Positions 8,951-18,026 of a stretch of DNA of 18,026 nucleotides are shown in pieces. The stretch covers positions 293,826 through 311,851 of the forward strand of contig PJRA01000508.1 in assembly GCA_016987375.1 (NCBI GenBank), read 5' to 3'. Every line of letters begins with the position of its first letter. The first letter of the stretch is position 1. The position numbers were made by a program, and so were the translations under genes. The stretch is from Brachionus koreanus. Its lineage: Eukaryota > Rotifera > Eurotatoria > Ploima > Brachionidae. The notes below the pieces were generated by a model that was given only the letters and a program-made list of their open reading frames with translations, ran no database searches and was not told the DNA's origin.

Positions 8951-8956
8951 AATAAA
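8951..8956 (+). terminator. Likely polyadenylation signal for Kv-beta (AATAAA)
   Basis: AATAAA lies about 100 nt after the stop codon and is followed by a T- and G-containing stretch (TTTGTTTCCCTGTG) suitable as a downstream element. AT-rich DNA produces such hexamers by chance, but the distance and the downstream sequence are reasonable. Confidence 0.45.
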
Positions 8957-11658
8957 ATTTGTTTCCCTGTGTAAATCAAAATATGGTATTTCGATTAGCT
9001 TATATTTTTCATTTTCTGTGATGAACGCGACAAGAGTTAATATTTAAAATCACATCTTTCTCGGAGCATAAAGAATAATTCAAAATTATCAGATCTTTTG
9101 GAAATCTTTTTGAACTATAATTTATAATTAACATTTAAATTCAATTTTAAATTTACCAACCCATATCTTAAATGATATTTCAAAAAAACCTGTGTCACCA
9201 GTCATGTTTTATAATAATTGGGTTTAATCATTCAGCCAATATTGCAGGGATATTCTGAATATTTTTCCAACCTCAGTGTATTCTGAATCCTCGATCTTCT
9301 GCTAGCATGATCAACACACAAAGCGTTGGGCTAGTCATGTTTTAGGGAGTAGAACCAATCAAAATCTAAATAACTAAAACAATTGATTTGATAATTAGAG
9401 AAATCAAAAGTATAATAAAGTAAATTGAATGTGATCCACCTTTAGATAATACAAAACAAGGTCTTTTAATTCTTTGATGGGAATAGTTCTTAAGTAATAA
9501 AATAATTAACTATCAAAAAAAAATATGATATAAATATGATCTTTATCAATACTTCAATAAAATCGATAGGTTAAGTATATTTCATGACAAAATATTATGG
9601 TTTATGTAAAAAATATATGCCAACAAAATTCATTAAATCAAAATCGCGATTGATAAATAATGATTTGGTGAAACAAATGAAAATCAAAAAAGGTTATGGT
9701 ACAAACTAAGAGCTTCTTAAAGCAAACCTAAAGCTTAACTATTAAATGAGAATAACAATCGTATTAAAATATTAAAATCAGATATTAATTTAGCTAATAA
9801 ATAAATTGAAGAAAAAATTGCCTATTAAAAAAAGAATCCTAAAAGATTATTTTCATGCATAATAATCTTTTAAATAAAAAAAAAGAATTAAAAGAACTTA
9901 TAAACTGTTTAGAAAAAAATTGTAAGAGAGTCATAAATGGTACTGCAATAGCAAATATACTTAATAATAAAAACTATCAATTTCAGCCTATATCAGCCAA
10001 TATTTACGTTGGGTGAAATAATAAAGTTGCTACAAAATATTAAATATTGATGGCCTAATATTGGTGTTAAATTTCAAATTAACTTAAAATATTTATTTTT
10101 ATTTAAAAATATTTGGATTTTCTTTTCGGTTTGCCTGAATGTCAATAGTGTTCGTTGTAACCTACAAAAATATCTAACATTCGGTAAAAAAAATTTGTTT
10201 GTTCTTTTTGTTATAACAAAATGGGCGTCAATTGAAATAAAATTAATAATCTAATATTTAGAGTTTTAGTCAGACATTTGCTTAACTTTTAGTCTAATAA
10301 CCTACGTCAGATTCTATCAATCTTGATAAAGATTTTTGTTTAGAATAATAACTGAGAATTCTGTTTACAATTTTTGTTAAAAAAATTCTTAATTATTGCT
10401 ATATGAGTTTGAATTTGGAAATATCAAAAATTAGAATTTTTGAGACTGCAGTTTATGATTTGTGACACTTTATATTAATTAAAAATTACAAGCTAAAAAT
10501 TATTAAAGTTTTTGAGACATATATTTATGATTCATATAAAGTTTATTTTAAATATTAAAATATATCTTAATTTCAATTAATTTTTGTTTGGCCTGCAAAT
10601 ATCAATTTAATTTAAGTAAAAAATTAAATAAAAAAAAAGGCTCAAACTTTTAAAAAATAATTTATTCAAATTTTTAAGTTTAGTTAAATTTAGTTTGTTG
10701 AATAAATTCAAGTGGCACAATTTATGACATACATCGTTGTTTACAGTACATAGCTCAGAATTCTTTCGTGTTAATTACTTTATATGATATTTTTTTCAAT
10801 TGAATTGAATGATTAAATGAATTGGAAAAAAAATGGTAGAAACGTTTTTGCTTGAGTTGATAGTTTATTTGCTATTGCTGACGTTCTTAATTTACTAAAC
10901 AGACTTCTCTCAAGATGCTTTTTATCTTTATCTCTTCTTCTTTGTTTTAATTTTGCCTATCTCTGGCTTCCCTTTCAATACATAGTTCTTTTAAGCGTAA
11001 CAAAATATGGTCTGGAAAGCCGTAGTGTTATTGAATTGAAGTGCATTGGGTAAAATTAGTTATGATAATTAGAAGTTGAACAGGAAAAATACCTGAAATT
11101 GAAAATTAATGTTTGCTATTTGTGAATTTTCAGTAAATGCTATGAAATGAAAAAAAAATATATGAATTTTTCGAATTTCATATTATTATAAAATGAAGTA
11201 TAAAAGTTTTTCTTGACTAAATAGATTAAATAATTTAAATATTCTAATTAAATGGCTTTAAAGAATAGAAAATATTTATTTTTAATATTTTAGTAAATTG
11301 GGTTTTAAAACGAAACGTTCAATTTTAAACTGAAAACTTCAAATAGCTTAGATTTCAAAAAAAGAAAAAATCAATAATCCTAATCATTTAAAAAATTTTC
11401 AAGTAAACTAATTTAAGCCTGTATCGATGTGCGTGTTTATAATTTATTCGTTTTATGATTTAATTTTTTTTCTAATAGTTTTTATTAATTTTAATTACAT
11501 TAAATTTCATTACTTGGATTTTAAAGCAACATCTAAAGTTAAGTTAAAAAAATGTTTATTACTTAGCTTTAAATTTAGCTCTTATAAGCCAAAGTGAAAT
11601 TTTTTTTTTCAATTGGATTATATATTTTTAAATTTTATGATTTTTAAAATAAATAAAT
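8957..11658. other. Intergenic region, no gene supported
   Basis: Long AT-rich stretch between the convergent Kv-beta and TJAP1-like genes. No frame gives a protein I recognise. The block at about 9200-9480 is less AT-rich and repeats the word AGTCATGTTTTA (near 9200 and 9335); it may be decayed mobile DNA. The block 9640-10000 is lysine-rich in several frames and broken by stops. The block 10830-11060 is again less AT-rich and has a short minus-strand frame (10947-11027), preceded by a CTTTCCAG acceptor, that could be a small exon. None of these is strong enough to call as a gene. Confidence 0.4.
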
Positions 11659-11664
11659 TTTATT
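11659..11664 (-). terminator. Possible polyadenylation signal for the TJAP1-like gene
   Basis: AATAAA on the minus strand, about 137 nt after the stop codon of the coiled-coil gene. It is the first exact hexamer I see downstream. Chance occurrence is likely in this composition, so confidence is low. Confidence 0.25.
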
Positions 11665-11800
11665 TTTATCAAATTTAGGTTTTAAACCACAAAAAAAATC
11701 GCATATTTTAAATTACAAAATTTCTTGATCGTTAATTTTTTGAAATAAAACTCATTGCAAAAATAAAAACAAAAAAACAAGTTTCTGAATCTTAAAAATT

Positions 11801-12879
11801 TTAAATGAAAAATGCATCCTTAAAGGAGCCTAAATCAGTTGATGCTGACTTATTGTGGCTATTTTTAACATTATTTATTTTACTTTCATAAAAACCCAAA
11901 TTTTCTAAGCGATTACCAATCGATTTGGATCTCAAAAAAGCTTCATTAATTAAAATATTTCTTGATTTTCCAACTAATGTTTTGCACCCATTATCTTCTA
12001 AATGATCTTCTTCAGTTTGAGAAAACGAGTCAATTAAAATTGACTGCTGTTTACATCTGAGACATACATGTGGATAGAGTCGAACCGAATTTTTAATGCT
12101 TTCTTCATTTTCTTTTCTCAAAACATTAGCTAATATTCTCGTTGATACGTTTCCATTTTCAACATCATCTTTTGACTCGTTTTCATCTATTTTATTTTTT
12201 CTAAATTTTTCATTCTGATAAGTGTACATTAACGCAGCGGCTGCACTGGGCTGAAAAATAGGTATCTTGGGTATTGCTTTTGTCTGAATATCATTGAAAT
12301 TTTCTGCTTCAAGTTTTTCTATATCCTCATGATTTAGATGAGCTTTTAAGCGGTTTTTAACAGAATACGGAAGAGATTTGTAAGAATGAGATACAAAATC
12401 ATTTGGTTTACACTGTAACAAACTTACAGCTAAATTACAATCTTGTTTATAAATTTCCTTTTGTTTTTCCAACTCCTCAATCATCAGATTTGTATCAACC
12501 AACCTTGAGTGAGCAATAGTTAGATCTTCAAGTAAAGTTCTCTGTTCATTTTCATATTTTTCAACAATTTTTAAAAGTTTTTCTTCCAAATCACTATTTA
12601 TTTTTTCAAGTTTTCTCTGAACATCAAAAACGCGATCATATTTTTCTTTGAGAGCATTGTTTTCTTCATTTAAGCGCCTAATTTGGTTTTCATAGTCCTC
12701 TATTGTTTTATTATGTTTAAATCGTTCGTCTTTGAGCAATAGATCATTACTCCTCAAAAGCCCTTTGAGTTCCTCAATTTGACAATTAAGATCAAAACTT
12801 AATTTATTTTTAAATTAAATGAAAACTTTAATTGATTTATTTAAAATTACCTCTCCGAATTTGATTTCCAAATATTCAT
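11801..12879 (-). CDS. TJAP1: Tight junction-associated protein 1 (PILT)/BEGAIN-family coiled-coil protein
   Basis: Two exons on the minus strand: 12879-12851 (ATG start) and 12797-11801 (ending TAA), with a 53-nt GT...AG intron. Together they encode 341 aa beginning MNIWKSNSESFDLNCQIEEL. Residues about 38-128 form a charged heptad-rich coiled coil. The diagnostic block is at 119-165: an EELEKQKEIYKQDCN segment followed by LAVSLLQC and, further on, a LP...NRLKAHL segment. It aligns without gaps to the human TJAP1 block around N-E-R-Y-R-L-D-C-N and L-L-K-C-N-K. A second short match is STRILANVLRK (228-238). The tail has a CxxC pair (Cys255, Cys258) and a Ser-Gln-Thr-Glu-Glu motif. Vertebrate TJAP1 binds Dlg-type scaffolds and sits at junctions and the Golgi; a similar scaffold role here is inference. 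The start is chosen because the upstream exon supplies ATG and the correct phase. Confidence 0.8.
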
Positions 12880-13080
12880 TTTTTGACGTGTAAAATCTAT
12901 TTACTTTTTATTTCTAAAATTTTTGAATAATCATTTGATTAGAATAAAATATTCATATTTTCGTTATTAATTTTTTTTTAACATATTTCAAATTTTAAAA
13001 TAAAGTGCAAATGAATGAGTCTTTGTCTATAAATTTTTTTTGTTGTTGTGTAAAAAAGTTAGAAAAAAAGAAAACCAAAA

Positions 13081-13275
13081 AAGGCCCTTCAATGGACACC
13101 ATAAGGTAGGAAGACCAGCATTAACATGGGGGTCAACAATCATGAAAGAACTTACGGAAATGGGAATGACATGAGGAGAAGCAAAGAATGTGATGGTGAT
13201 GGCGAAAGAAATCAAAAGTAATGATCCTATGCTCGACAAGGAGCGAGTAAGGAAAAAAAAAACTAAGAAATAATA
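13081..13275 (+). pseudogene. C-terminal fragment of a non-LTR retrotransposon ORF2 (decayed)
   Basis: On the plus strand one frame reads KVGRPALTWGSTIMKELTE, then MGMT, a stop where Trp is expected (TGG changed to TGA), then GEAKNVMVMAKEIK. This is the pattern G-R-P-x-x-x-W...E-L...M-x-x-x-W-x-x-A-x-x-x-A that ends many LINE-type ORF2 proteins. The patch is clearly richer in G and C than its surroundings. Only the tail is present, as expected for a 5'-truncated LINE copy, followed by an A-rich run at about 13250-13290. The match is by remembered pattern, so the LINE clade is not assigned. Confidence 0.55.
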
Positions 13276-14168
13276 CAAAAAATTTTTTTATTTAAAAATA
13301 ATAATTAATTATTAGAAAAAATTATAATTTTTATAAAAGACTGTCGATTAAATTAAATTTTAAATCTATCTTATCTTTAAAAGTTTACGGTAATTAAATT
13401 TCACAACATAAACAAAATTTAAATCTTTATAATTTCAATGCTTCTATAGAAATGATAAAATCTGAACTTTAATTTAATTTATTTTATATTTATTATTATT
13501 AAAAATATAGTTTGGGTTTAAACCCCGGCAGTTTGGAATAGAGCTTAGTCCTTCTTTTCAGCCGCATGAAATAAAAACATAGGTTTTAAAATTTATAAAC
13601 ATCTATAAAAAAGCTCCTTTTTCAATTAATATTTTTTTTAATTCAAGATAATTTAATACCCATTCTATTGCAACTCAACAATGTTAACTAAAAAATTGAA
13701 ACAGGATCAGTAAAATATTTTGAAATTATACTAAATTATCTAAAATGGTAACCCCTCATCAACCGTTATTTCTTAGCAACTTTTTACCTAAACAAATTGA
13801 ACTTTTTCGATGTAAATGCGGGAAAAATTAACTTGTGTACAAAAGACTTTTATGTATTCAGAAACAACATTCTGTCAAAAACAAAAAAAAAAATTTTTTT
13901 CATTAAAATTTAAATTAAAATTCTTGTTCATTTTGAGTTTAATATTTAAAAAAAATGTCCATCTCAGGTTTCCTCCTTTGATACAATTTTTTTTTAATAC
14001 AAAATAAGTAAAGAATGTCTATGAGTATTATTTTGTATAAATCAAAATAAATTTTCTTTTGAAAATATTATAAATTATCAAACAGTATTTGAAGGTCAAA
14101 AATTTTTATTCTCATTATAGAATAAAAAAAAAAAATTTTCAAAAATAGAATTATTATTAAACAATTAC

Positions 14169-14202
14169 TATACAGACATTAACTGTCATTAATGTCTGTA
14201 TA
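14169..14202. repeat. Perfect 14-bp inverted repeat with 6-nt loop
   Basis: TATACAGACATTAA (14169-14182) and TTAATGTCTGTATA (14189-14202) flank CTGTCA. The repeat lies about 320 nt before the Bgcn-like start codon. It could be a dyad operator-like site, a cruciform or the remnant of a small transposon. It is longer than expected by chance for so short a spacing, but function is unknown. Confidence 0.6.
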
Positions 14203-14524
14203 ATATACAACAAATCTAAATACTTAAAATATTAAAGTTTTTTAAATTAAGAAAATATTTTTTTTAGTTATTCTTTTAAGGTTGTTTTTTTATTTCTTTT
14301 TAATTAAATTTAAATACAAAAACAAATCACAATTTAAGTTAAATATTTTCTTGTTAATCTTTGTTGGATGTGCGAGAATATTTTCGCTAGGAAGTAGGGA
14401 GTAAATTTTTATTTCAAGAAATTTTGGTTGCTATCTTGAAATTATAATTAACATTATGCATTTATTTGACTTAGAAAACTTTCGTCAACTCTAATTTTCG
14501 ATATTTTCTAGATTCGATTTTAAA

Positions 14525-17500
14525 ATGTCTGAATTAAATGAAACGTTCCGATCATCTAGTTCAGAAAGTCTTCAAAACGAAGTAAACTGATCAAAATTCT
14601 GGTAAAAAAATAACTAAATTTTTACAGGAAGTTAGTTCAGAAGTCAAATTTACAATTAATGTTGTGTTGAACAATTTTTTTTCATCAAACAATAAAGATG
14701 TAGAATTTCCTTCTTCACTTAAATCAAATGAGCGAGCATATGTGCGTAAATTATGTGAATTAAATGACATACCATTCGAAATCCGCGGGTAAATATTCTT
14801 TTTTCAAAATGAGACTTAAAATTTTTTTAAAGAAAAGGCAGCAAAAAATATATTCTTATATCAAAAAAGTCTATTAAAACATCAAGCTATGAACAATCAA
14901 CAATTGAATTGAATCCTCAGATGAAGCAATTGATCGAAAACAATCCTTTGGCAAAGCTTGATGAACAAGATTTTGAACTATTGGCAGCTAAAATACAGAA
15001 ACCAGGAAACAATTATTTGTTAGAAAAATACAATAGTTTTTTTAAATTTGATCTAATTCAGTCAGAAATACCGGAATATTCTTTTTCGTCAACAATATTT
15101 CCTGTTGACGAATATAAAGAGCAAATAAAAAACTCTTTTGCTGCTAGTAGGCTGATTTATATTGGAGGTGATAGTGCAATAGGAAAAAGTAGTCAAATTG
15201 GACAATATATTATTGAATTTTATGAATCATTAAAGCAAAAATGTCGGGTGATATTCTCTATGCCTTTTGATATTGTTGCTTATTCAATCGCTTTGAATCT
15301 CAGCAGGCAAAGGGAAGAAAATTTAGGACAAACAATTGGATGTCATGTTTACATTAACAAAAAATTTTGTTCTGAAAAAACCTTACTTACATTTTGTACT
15401 CATGAAATTTTGCTTAAAAATATATCTAGCATAAATGAATTCGAATTTCTCAATTCTGTTACTGATATTGTTATAGTAAGAATACTAAAATTTTAAGGGA
15501 TTTTTTTTGAAAATATTTTTAAGGATGAAATTCATATAAGAGACCGATATTTGGAATTTTTATTGATTTTTATTCGAGATATTATTTTCAAGTACAATCA
15601 CATAAGAATTATATTTATCGGACCTAGTCAAATGAAAGAGCAGATTCAAAAGCATTTTTTTCAATGTTATACTTATATTAGTTAATTTAAAAAATGTACA
15701 CAAATTTTATTTTTTGGCTAATTTTCTTTAATTTCAGTTCCTTCAACACATAGAAGCAATTTAAAAGAAATATTTTTATATGACATCCTCAAATTGGTTA
15801 ATTATTCAGCTGCAGTGGAAGCTAAAAGACATTCGGTTAATTTATTGGAAAAAATGAGCACCGAAAAAAGAAAAAAAATTTTCTTAAAAAAAAATTCATC
15901 TCAAAATTCGTTAAATTGTGTTAAAAAAATGGAAATAGACTACATGCTAGAGGAAAGCTTCAAAGATGGCATATTTTTTAAAGAGCTTGAAGAAATGGTA
16001 AAACAAGGTCAAATAAATGTAAATTATCAGCATAGAGAATTTTCAATAACAATATTGATATCAGCCGTGGTTAATGGCCGGATCCAAGTGGTTGAAAGTT
16101 TACTTCGACTAGGTGCAAATCAAAATCTAAAGTCTTGCAATCAAATGAATGCCATTGATTGGGCTAAGAAATTTTCTCAATACGAAATATTAAATTTATT
16201 AGAGAACTATCAGTAATTATTTTAGTTTAATTAAAATTTTCTGGTCATTATAAAAACTCGTATTTTAGAAACGCTTGCTATTTTGGAATAGCTGACAATT
16301 TTAAACTGGCCAACGAAATTGATGAATCAAAACAAAATTTTGATTTATCATTAATCAAAACATTTTATAATAAATTATCGGAAAATTTTGATAATATATT
16401 TGAAATCATACTCAAATTAATTAACAAAATTCTAGCTTCTGAAAATGAAGGTAACTCTAATTATTAATTAAGAAACAACATAAATTAAATACTAATTTTT
16501 TTTTTTCATTATCAAGGTTCGTTAATGATATATTTGTCTAATACTTTTCAATTATCAAAACTTAGAAAAATACTGCGAGCCAAAAAATCAATTAAGTAAT
16601 TTTTTCAATTAAGGACTCAATTTATTTTTTAAAAAACTTAAATAAAAACCTAATTTAGATTAAAGATTTATCAAATATTTGAAGAAATAAGCTTCGAGGA
16701 ATATGAAAAAATAATTTCAGATAAGAGTCGAAAAATAATTTTGACCACTCAAGTTAGTGAAGTACTTCCTGTTGTACAAGACGTGTCAATTGTAATAGAT
16801 ACAGGACTTAACCAAGAAATATTTAATGAAGAACTGACTAGTTCACGTTCCAAAAAATTTATCTGGATTTCAAAGCAGAGTCTGTCTGATCGAGCTCGTA
16901 AAGTAAATGTTTTCACAAACTTGAAAATATACCGTCTTTATTCTAAACAACGTGCAAAAAATTTTCTAATTCAAAAAATTTCTCAATTTGTAAATTATCC
17001 ATTACAAGAAATTTGTCTTTTATCTAAACAATGCGTTCCATTTAATATTTCAATAGCAGATTTAATTTCTAAAGGACTTGATTGTCCCGCTTTTTTACAA
17101 TTGAGGAACTCTATTAATAATCTCAAGCTGATAAATGCCTTGGACACTTGGGAGGACTTGACTGATTTAGGAATTCATCTAAACAATTTACCAATTGATT
17201 TACAGTATTCAAAATCAATTATATATGCCATTCTATTTAAATGTTTAGAACCCATTTTGGTTGTGGTTTCAGCATTAAGCGTTGGTGAACCTTTTATTCA
17301 AGATGCGAATCAACAAAATTATCTAAATTACCTTAAAAAATCTCTAGTCACTGATTGCCAAAGCGATCATTTGCTTTTGTACAAAGTATTTATTGTGAGA
17401 TTTTATCTTAAAATTTAGCGGATGAGTTTATTTATCTATTTATTTAGATGTGGAAAAACTCTTTAATTGGGAAAACTCAGAAAAAGTTTTGCTCGAAATT

Positions 17501-17882
17501 TTTCCTAAATGAGTTGGTATTATATGAAATTGAGTTTCAGAGGTTTTTTTAAAAAGCAAATTTTTATCTTTTTTTTTAACATTCTATTTTTCAGGATGAA
17601 GCTACTTGGTTACCTTTTGAATTCAGGATTAATTAAATCAATCAAGAACACAATTGATTTGAATAAAAATTCAAATAATCTTAATTGTATCAAAGCTTGT
17701 TTGGTTGCTGGATGGTATCCAAATATCTTGAAATGTGATAATACAGGATTTATTGATAAGTAAGAAATATCATACCGGAAAGTCTTTTAAAATTAGATAA
17801 AAAATACCATTAAATGATAAGTTAGATTAAATTTGAAAAAAAATTATTCTAACATTGAAAATTTATTTTTTTTAGACCCTAA
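14525..17882 (+). CDS. YTHDC2/bgcn: YTHDC2/Bgcn-like R3H-DEAH helicase-ankyrin protein with degenerate helicase motifs
   Basis: Eleven exons: 14525-14581, 14628-14788, 14833-15475, 15524-15680, 15738-16212, 16269-16450, 16517-16595, 16659-17394, 17448-17542, 17595-17759 and 17876-17882 (918 aa). All have GT...AG introns, mostly 44-66 nt. Domain order equals YTHDC2: R3H (about 20-85, with EFPSSLKSNERAYVRKL), helicase domain 1 (about 150-340, G-D-S-A-I-G-K-S and D-E-I-H), ankyrin repeats inserted in the helicase (414-498), helicase domain 2 (about 499-685), winged-helix/HA2 (from about 700, ALDTWEDLTDLG) and LVAGWYPN near the end. Motif Ia, III, V and VI residues needed for RNA unwinding are lost, as in Drosophila Bgcn, a germline translational repressor that partners Bam. 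No OB or YTH domain precedes the stop. Family is certain; orthology to Bgcn rather than a diverged YTHDC2 is inference. Confidence 0.9.
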
Positions 17883-18026
17883 GTTGTCTTCGAAGGTCAA
17901 GTAAATTGGAATACTAGTATGATATAATATGTTGTACAGAATTTTATTCTGATTAAAAAACGTCAAAATTTTAAGGTTTTATAAAAAAACTCTATTTTCA
18001 AATAATTTATGTCTTTTTTTAAATAT
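17883..18026 (+). other. Sequence after the Bgcn-like stop, to window end
   Basis: Probably 3' UTR or further gene sequence. In a frame shifted by one base the first bases read PKLSSKVK, which resembles the P-K-E-K-K-V segment following this point in human YTHDC2. A GTAAAT donor-like site at 17901 and an acceptor-like TTGTACAG ending at 17939 follow. The gene may therefore continue beyond the window if the frame break at 17877-17880 is not real. Confidence 0.35.

Larger units (their letters stand above)
12880..14524. other. Divergent intergenic region between the TJAP1-like and Bgcn-like genes
   Basis: AT-rich region that must hold both promoters. It contains a non-LTR retrotransposon tail fragment (13081-13275), a small GC-richer patch with a GGGTTTAAACCC palindrome (13514-13570) and a 14-bp perfect inverted repeat (14169-14202). 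The open run at 13816-14007 is Lys- and Phe-rich with no recognisable match. An acceptor-like TTTTCTAG ends at 14511, 13 nt before the Bgcn-like start codon. No convincing TATA box stands out. Confidence 0.4.

Noticed and set aside
10833..10898. 21-codon hydrophobic frame (MVETFLLELIVYLLLL...)
   Set aside because: Could encode a tiny membrane peptide, but at this length and composition chance is the simpler explanation.
13027..13278. Minus-strand hydrophobic open frame of 83 codons
   Set aside because: It is the antisense shadow of the retrotransposon tail whose plus strand carries the recognisable GRPALTWG pattern.
13816..14007. Plus-strand open frame of 63 codons
   Set aside because: Dominated by Lys and Phe from A and T runs; no domain and no splice context.
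17509..17594. Alternative donor at 17534 (GTTTCA) for the ninth Bgcn-like exon
   Set aside because: It is in phase, but using 17543 gives exactly the spacing seen in human YTHDC2 between the F-C-x-K-x-F-L and L-L-G segments, so I chose 17543.
14525..17882. Reading the helicase gene as several separate small genes
   Set aside because: All pieces join through short GT...AG introns in consistent phase and align in order to one YTHDC2-type protein.
1..18026. CRISPR array, bacterial operon, tRNA or rRNA genes, viral genome
   Set aside because: No regularly spaced identical repeats of CRISPR type, no tRNA cloverleaf or rRNA core sequence, and no viral structural or replication gene was seen. Genes are spliced and metazoan.

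Overview
The window is strongly AT-rich eukaryotic DNA from an animal. All three gene families recognised are metazoan. Coding exons are separated mostly by very short AT-rich introns (44-66 nt) with GT...AG ends. A compact-intron, AT-rich invertebrate fits (a rotifer, mite or similar protostome), but the sequence does not fix the phylum. No bacterial, organellar or viral gene set is present.

Layout. (1) Positions 1-2165 are non-coding. They hold an array of TGTGACC-type motifs at about 20-bp spacing (127-285), a decayed mariner transposase on the minus strand (806-1400) and a possible TATA box before the first gene. (2) Positions 2166-8849, plus strand, hold a voltage-gated K+ channel beta subunit (Kv-beta/KCNAB, Hyperkinetic family). 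Two alternative first coding exons, A (2166-2464) and B (4634-5079), both end in phase 2. Both join at 7644 to rebuild the diagnostic sequence Y-K-N-L-G-K-S-G, and two more exons finish the protein. The 5.2-kb first intron also carries a 118-bp GC-rich hairpin element and a roughly 960-bp inverted-repeat element with a second inverted-repeat element nested in it. (3) Positions 8850-11800 have no gene I can support. (4) Positions 11801-12879, minus strand, hold a two-exon coiled-coil gene of the TJAP1 (PILT)/BEGAIN family, 341 aa. (5) Positions 12880-14524 are a divergent intergenic region with a non-LTR retrotransposon tail and a 14-bp inverted repeat. (6) Positions 14525-17882, plus strand, hold an eleven-exon R3H / DEAH-like helicase / ankyrin gene homologous to YTHDC2 and Drosophila Bgcn. 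Its helicase motifs Ia, III, V and VI are eroded, so it looks like a Bgcn-type pseudo-helicase that regulates RNA without unwinding it. The frame ends after the winged-helix/HA2 part, with no OB or YTH domain before the stop.

The three genes show no shared pathway. They would act in a K+ channel complex, at cell junctions or cortical scaffolds, and in germline-type RNA control. The strongest points for follow-up are the degenerate helicase, the two Kv-beta N-termini with an altered catalytic tetrad (Asp to Glu, Asn to Ser), the nested inverted-repeat elements in the Kv-beta intron, and acceptor-like AG sites just upstream of several start codons, which suggest leader introns or trans-splicing. 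All exon joins were made by hand from splice consensus, reading frame and remembered family sequences. No search was run.
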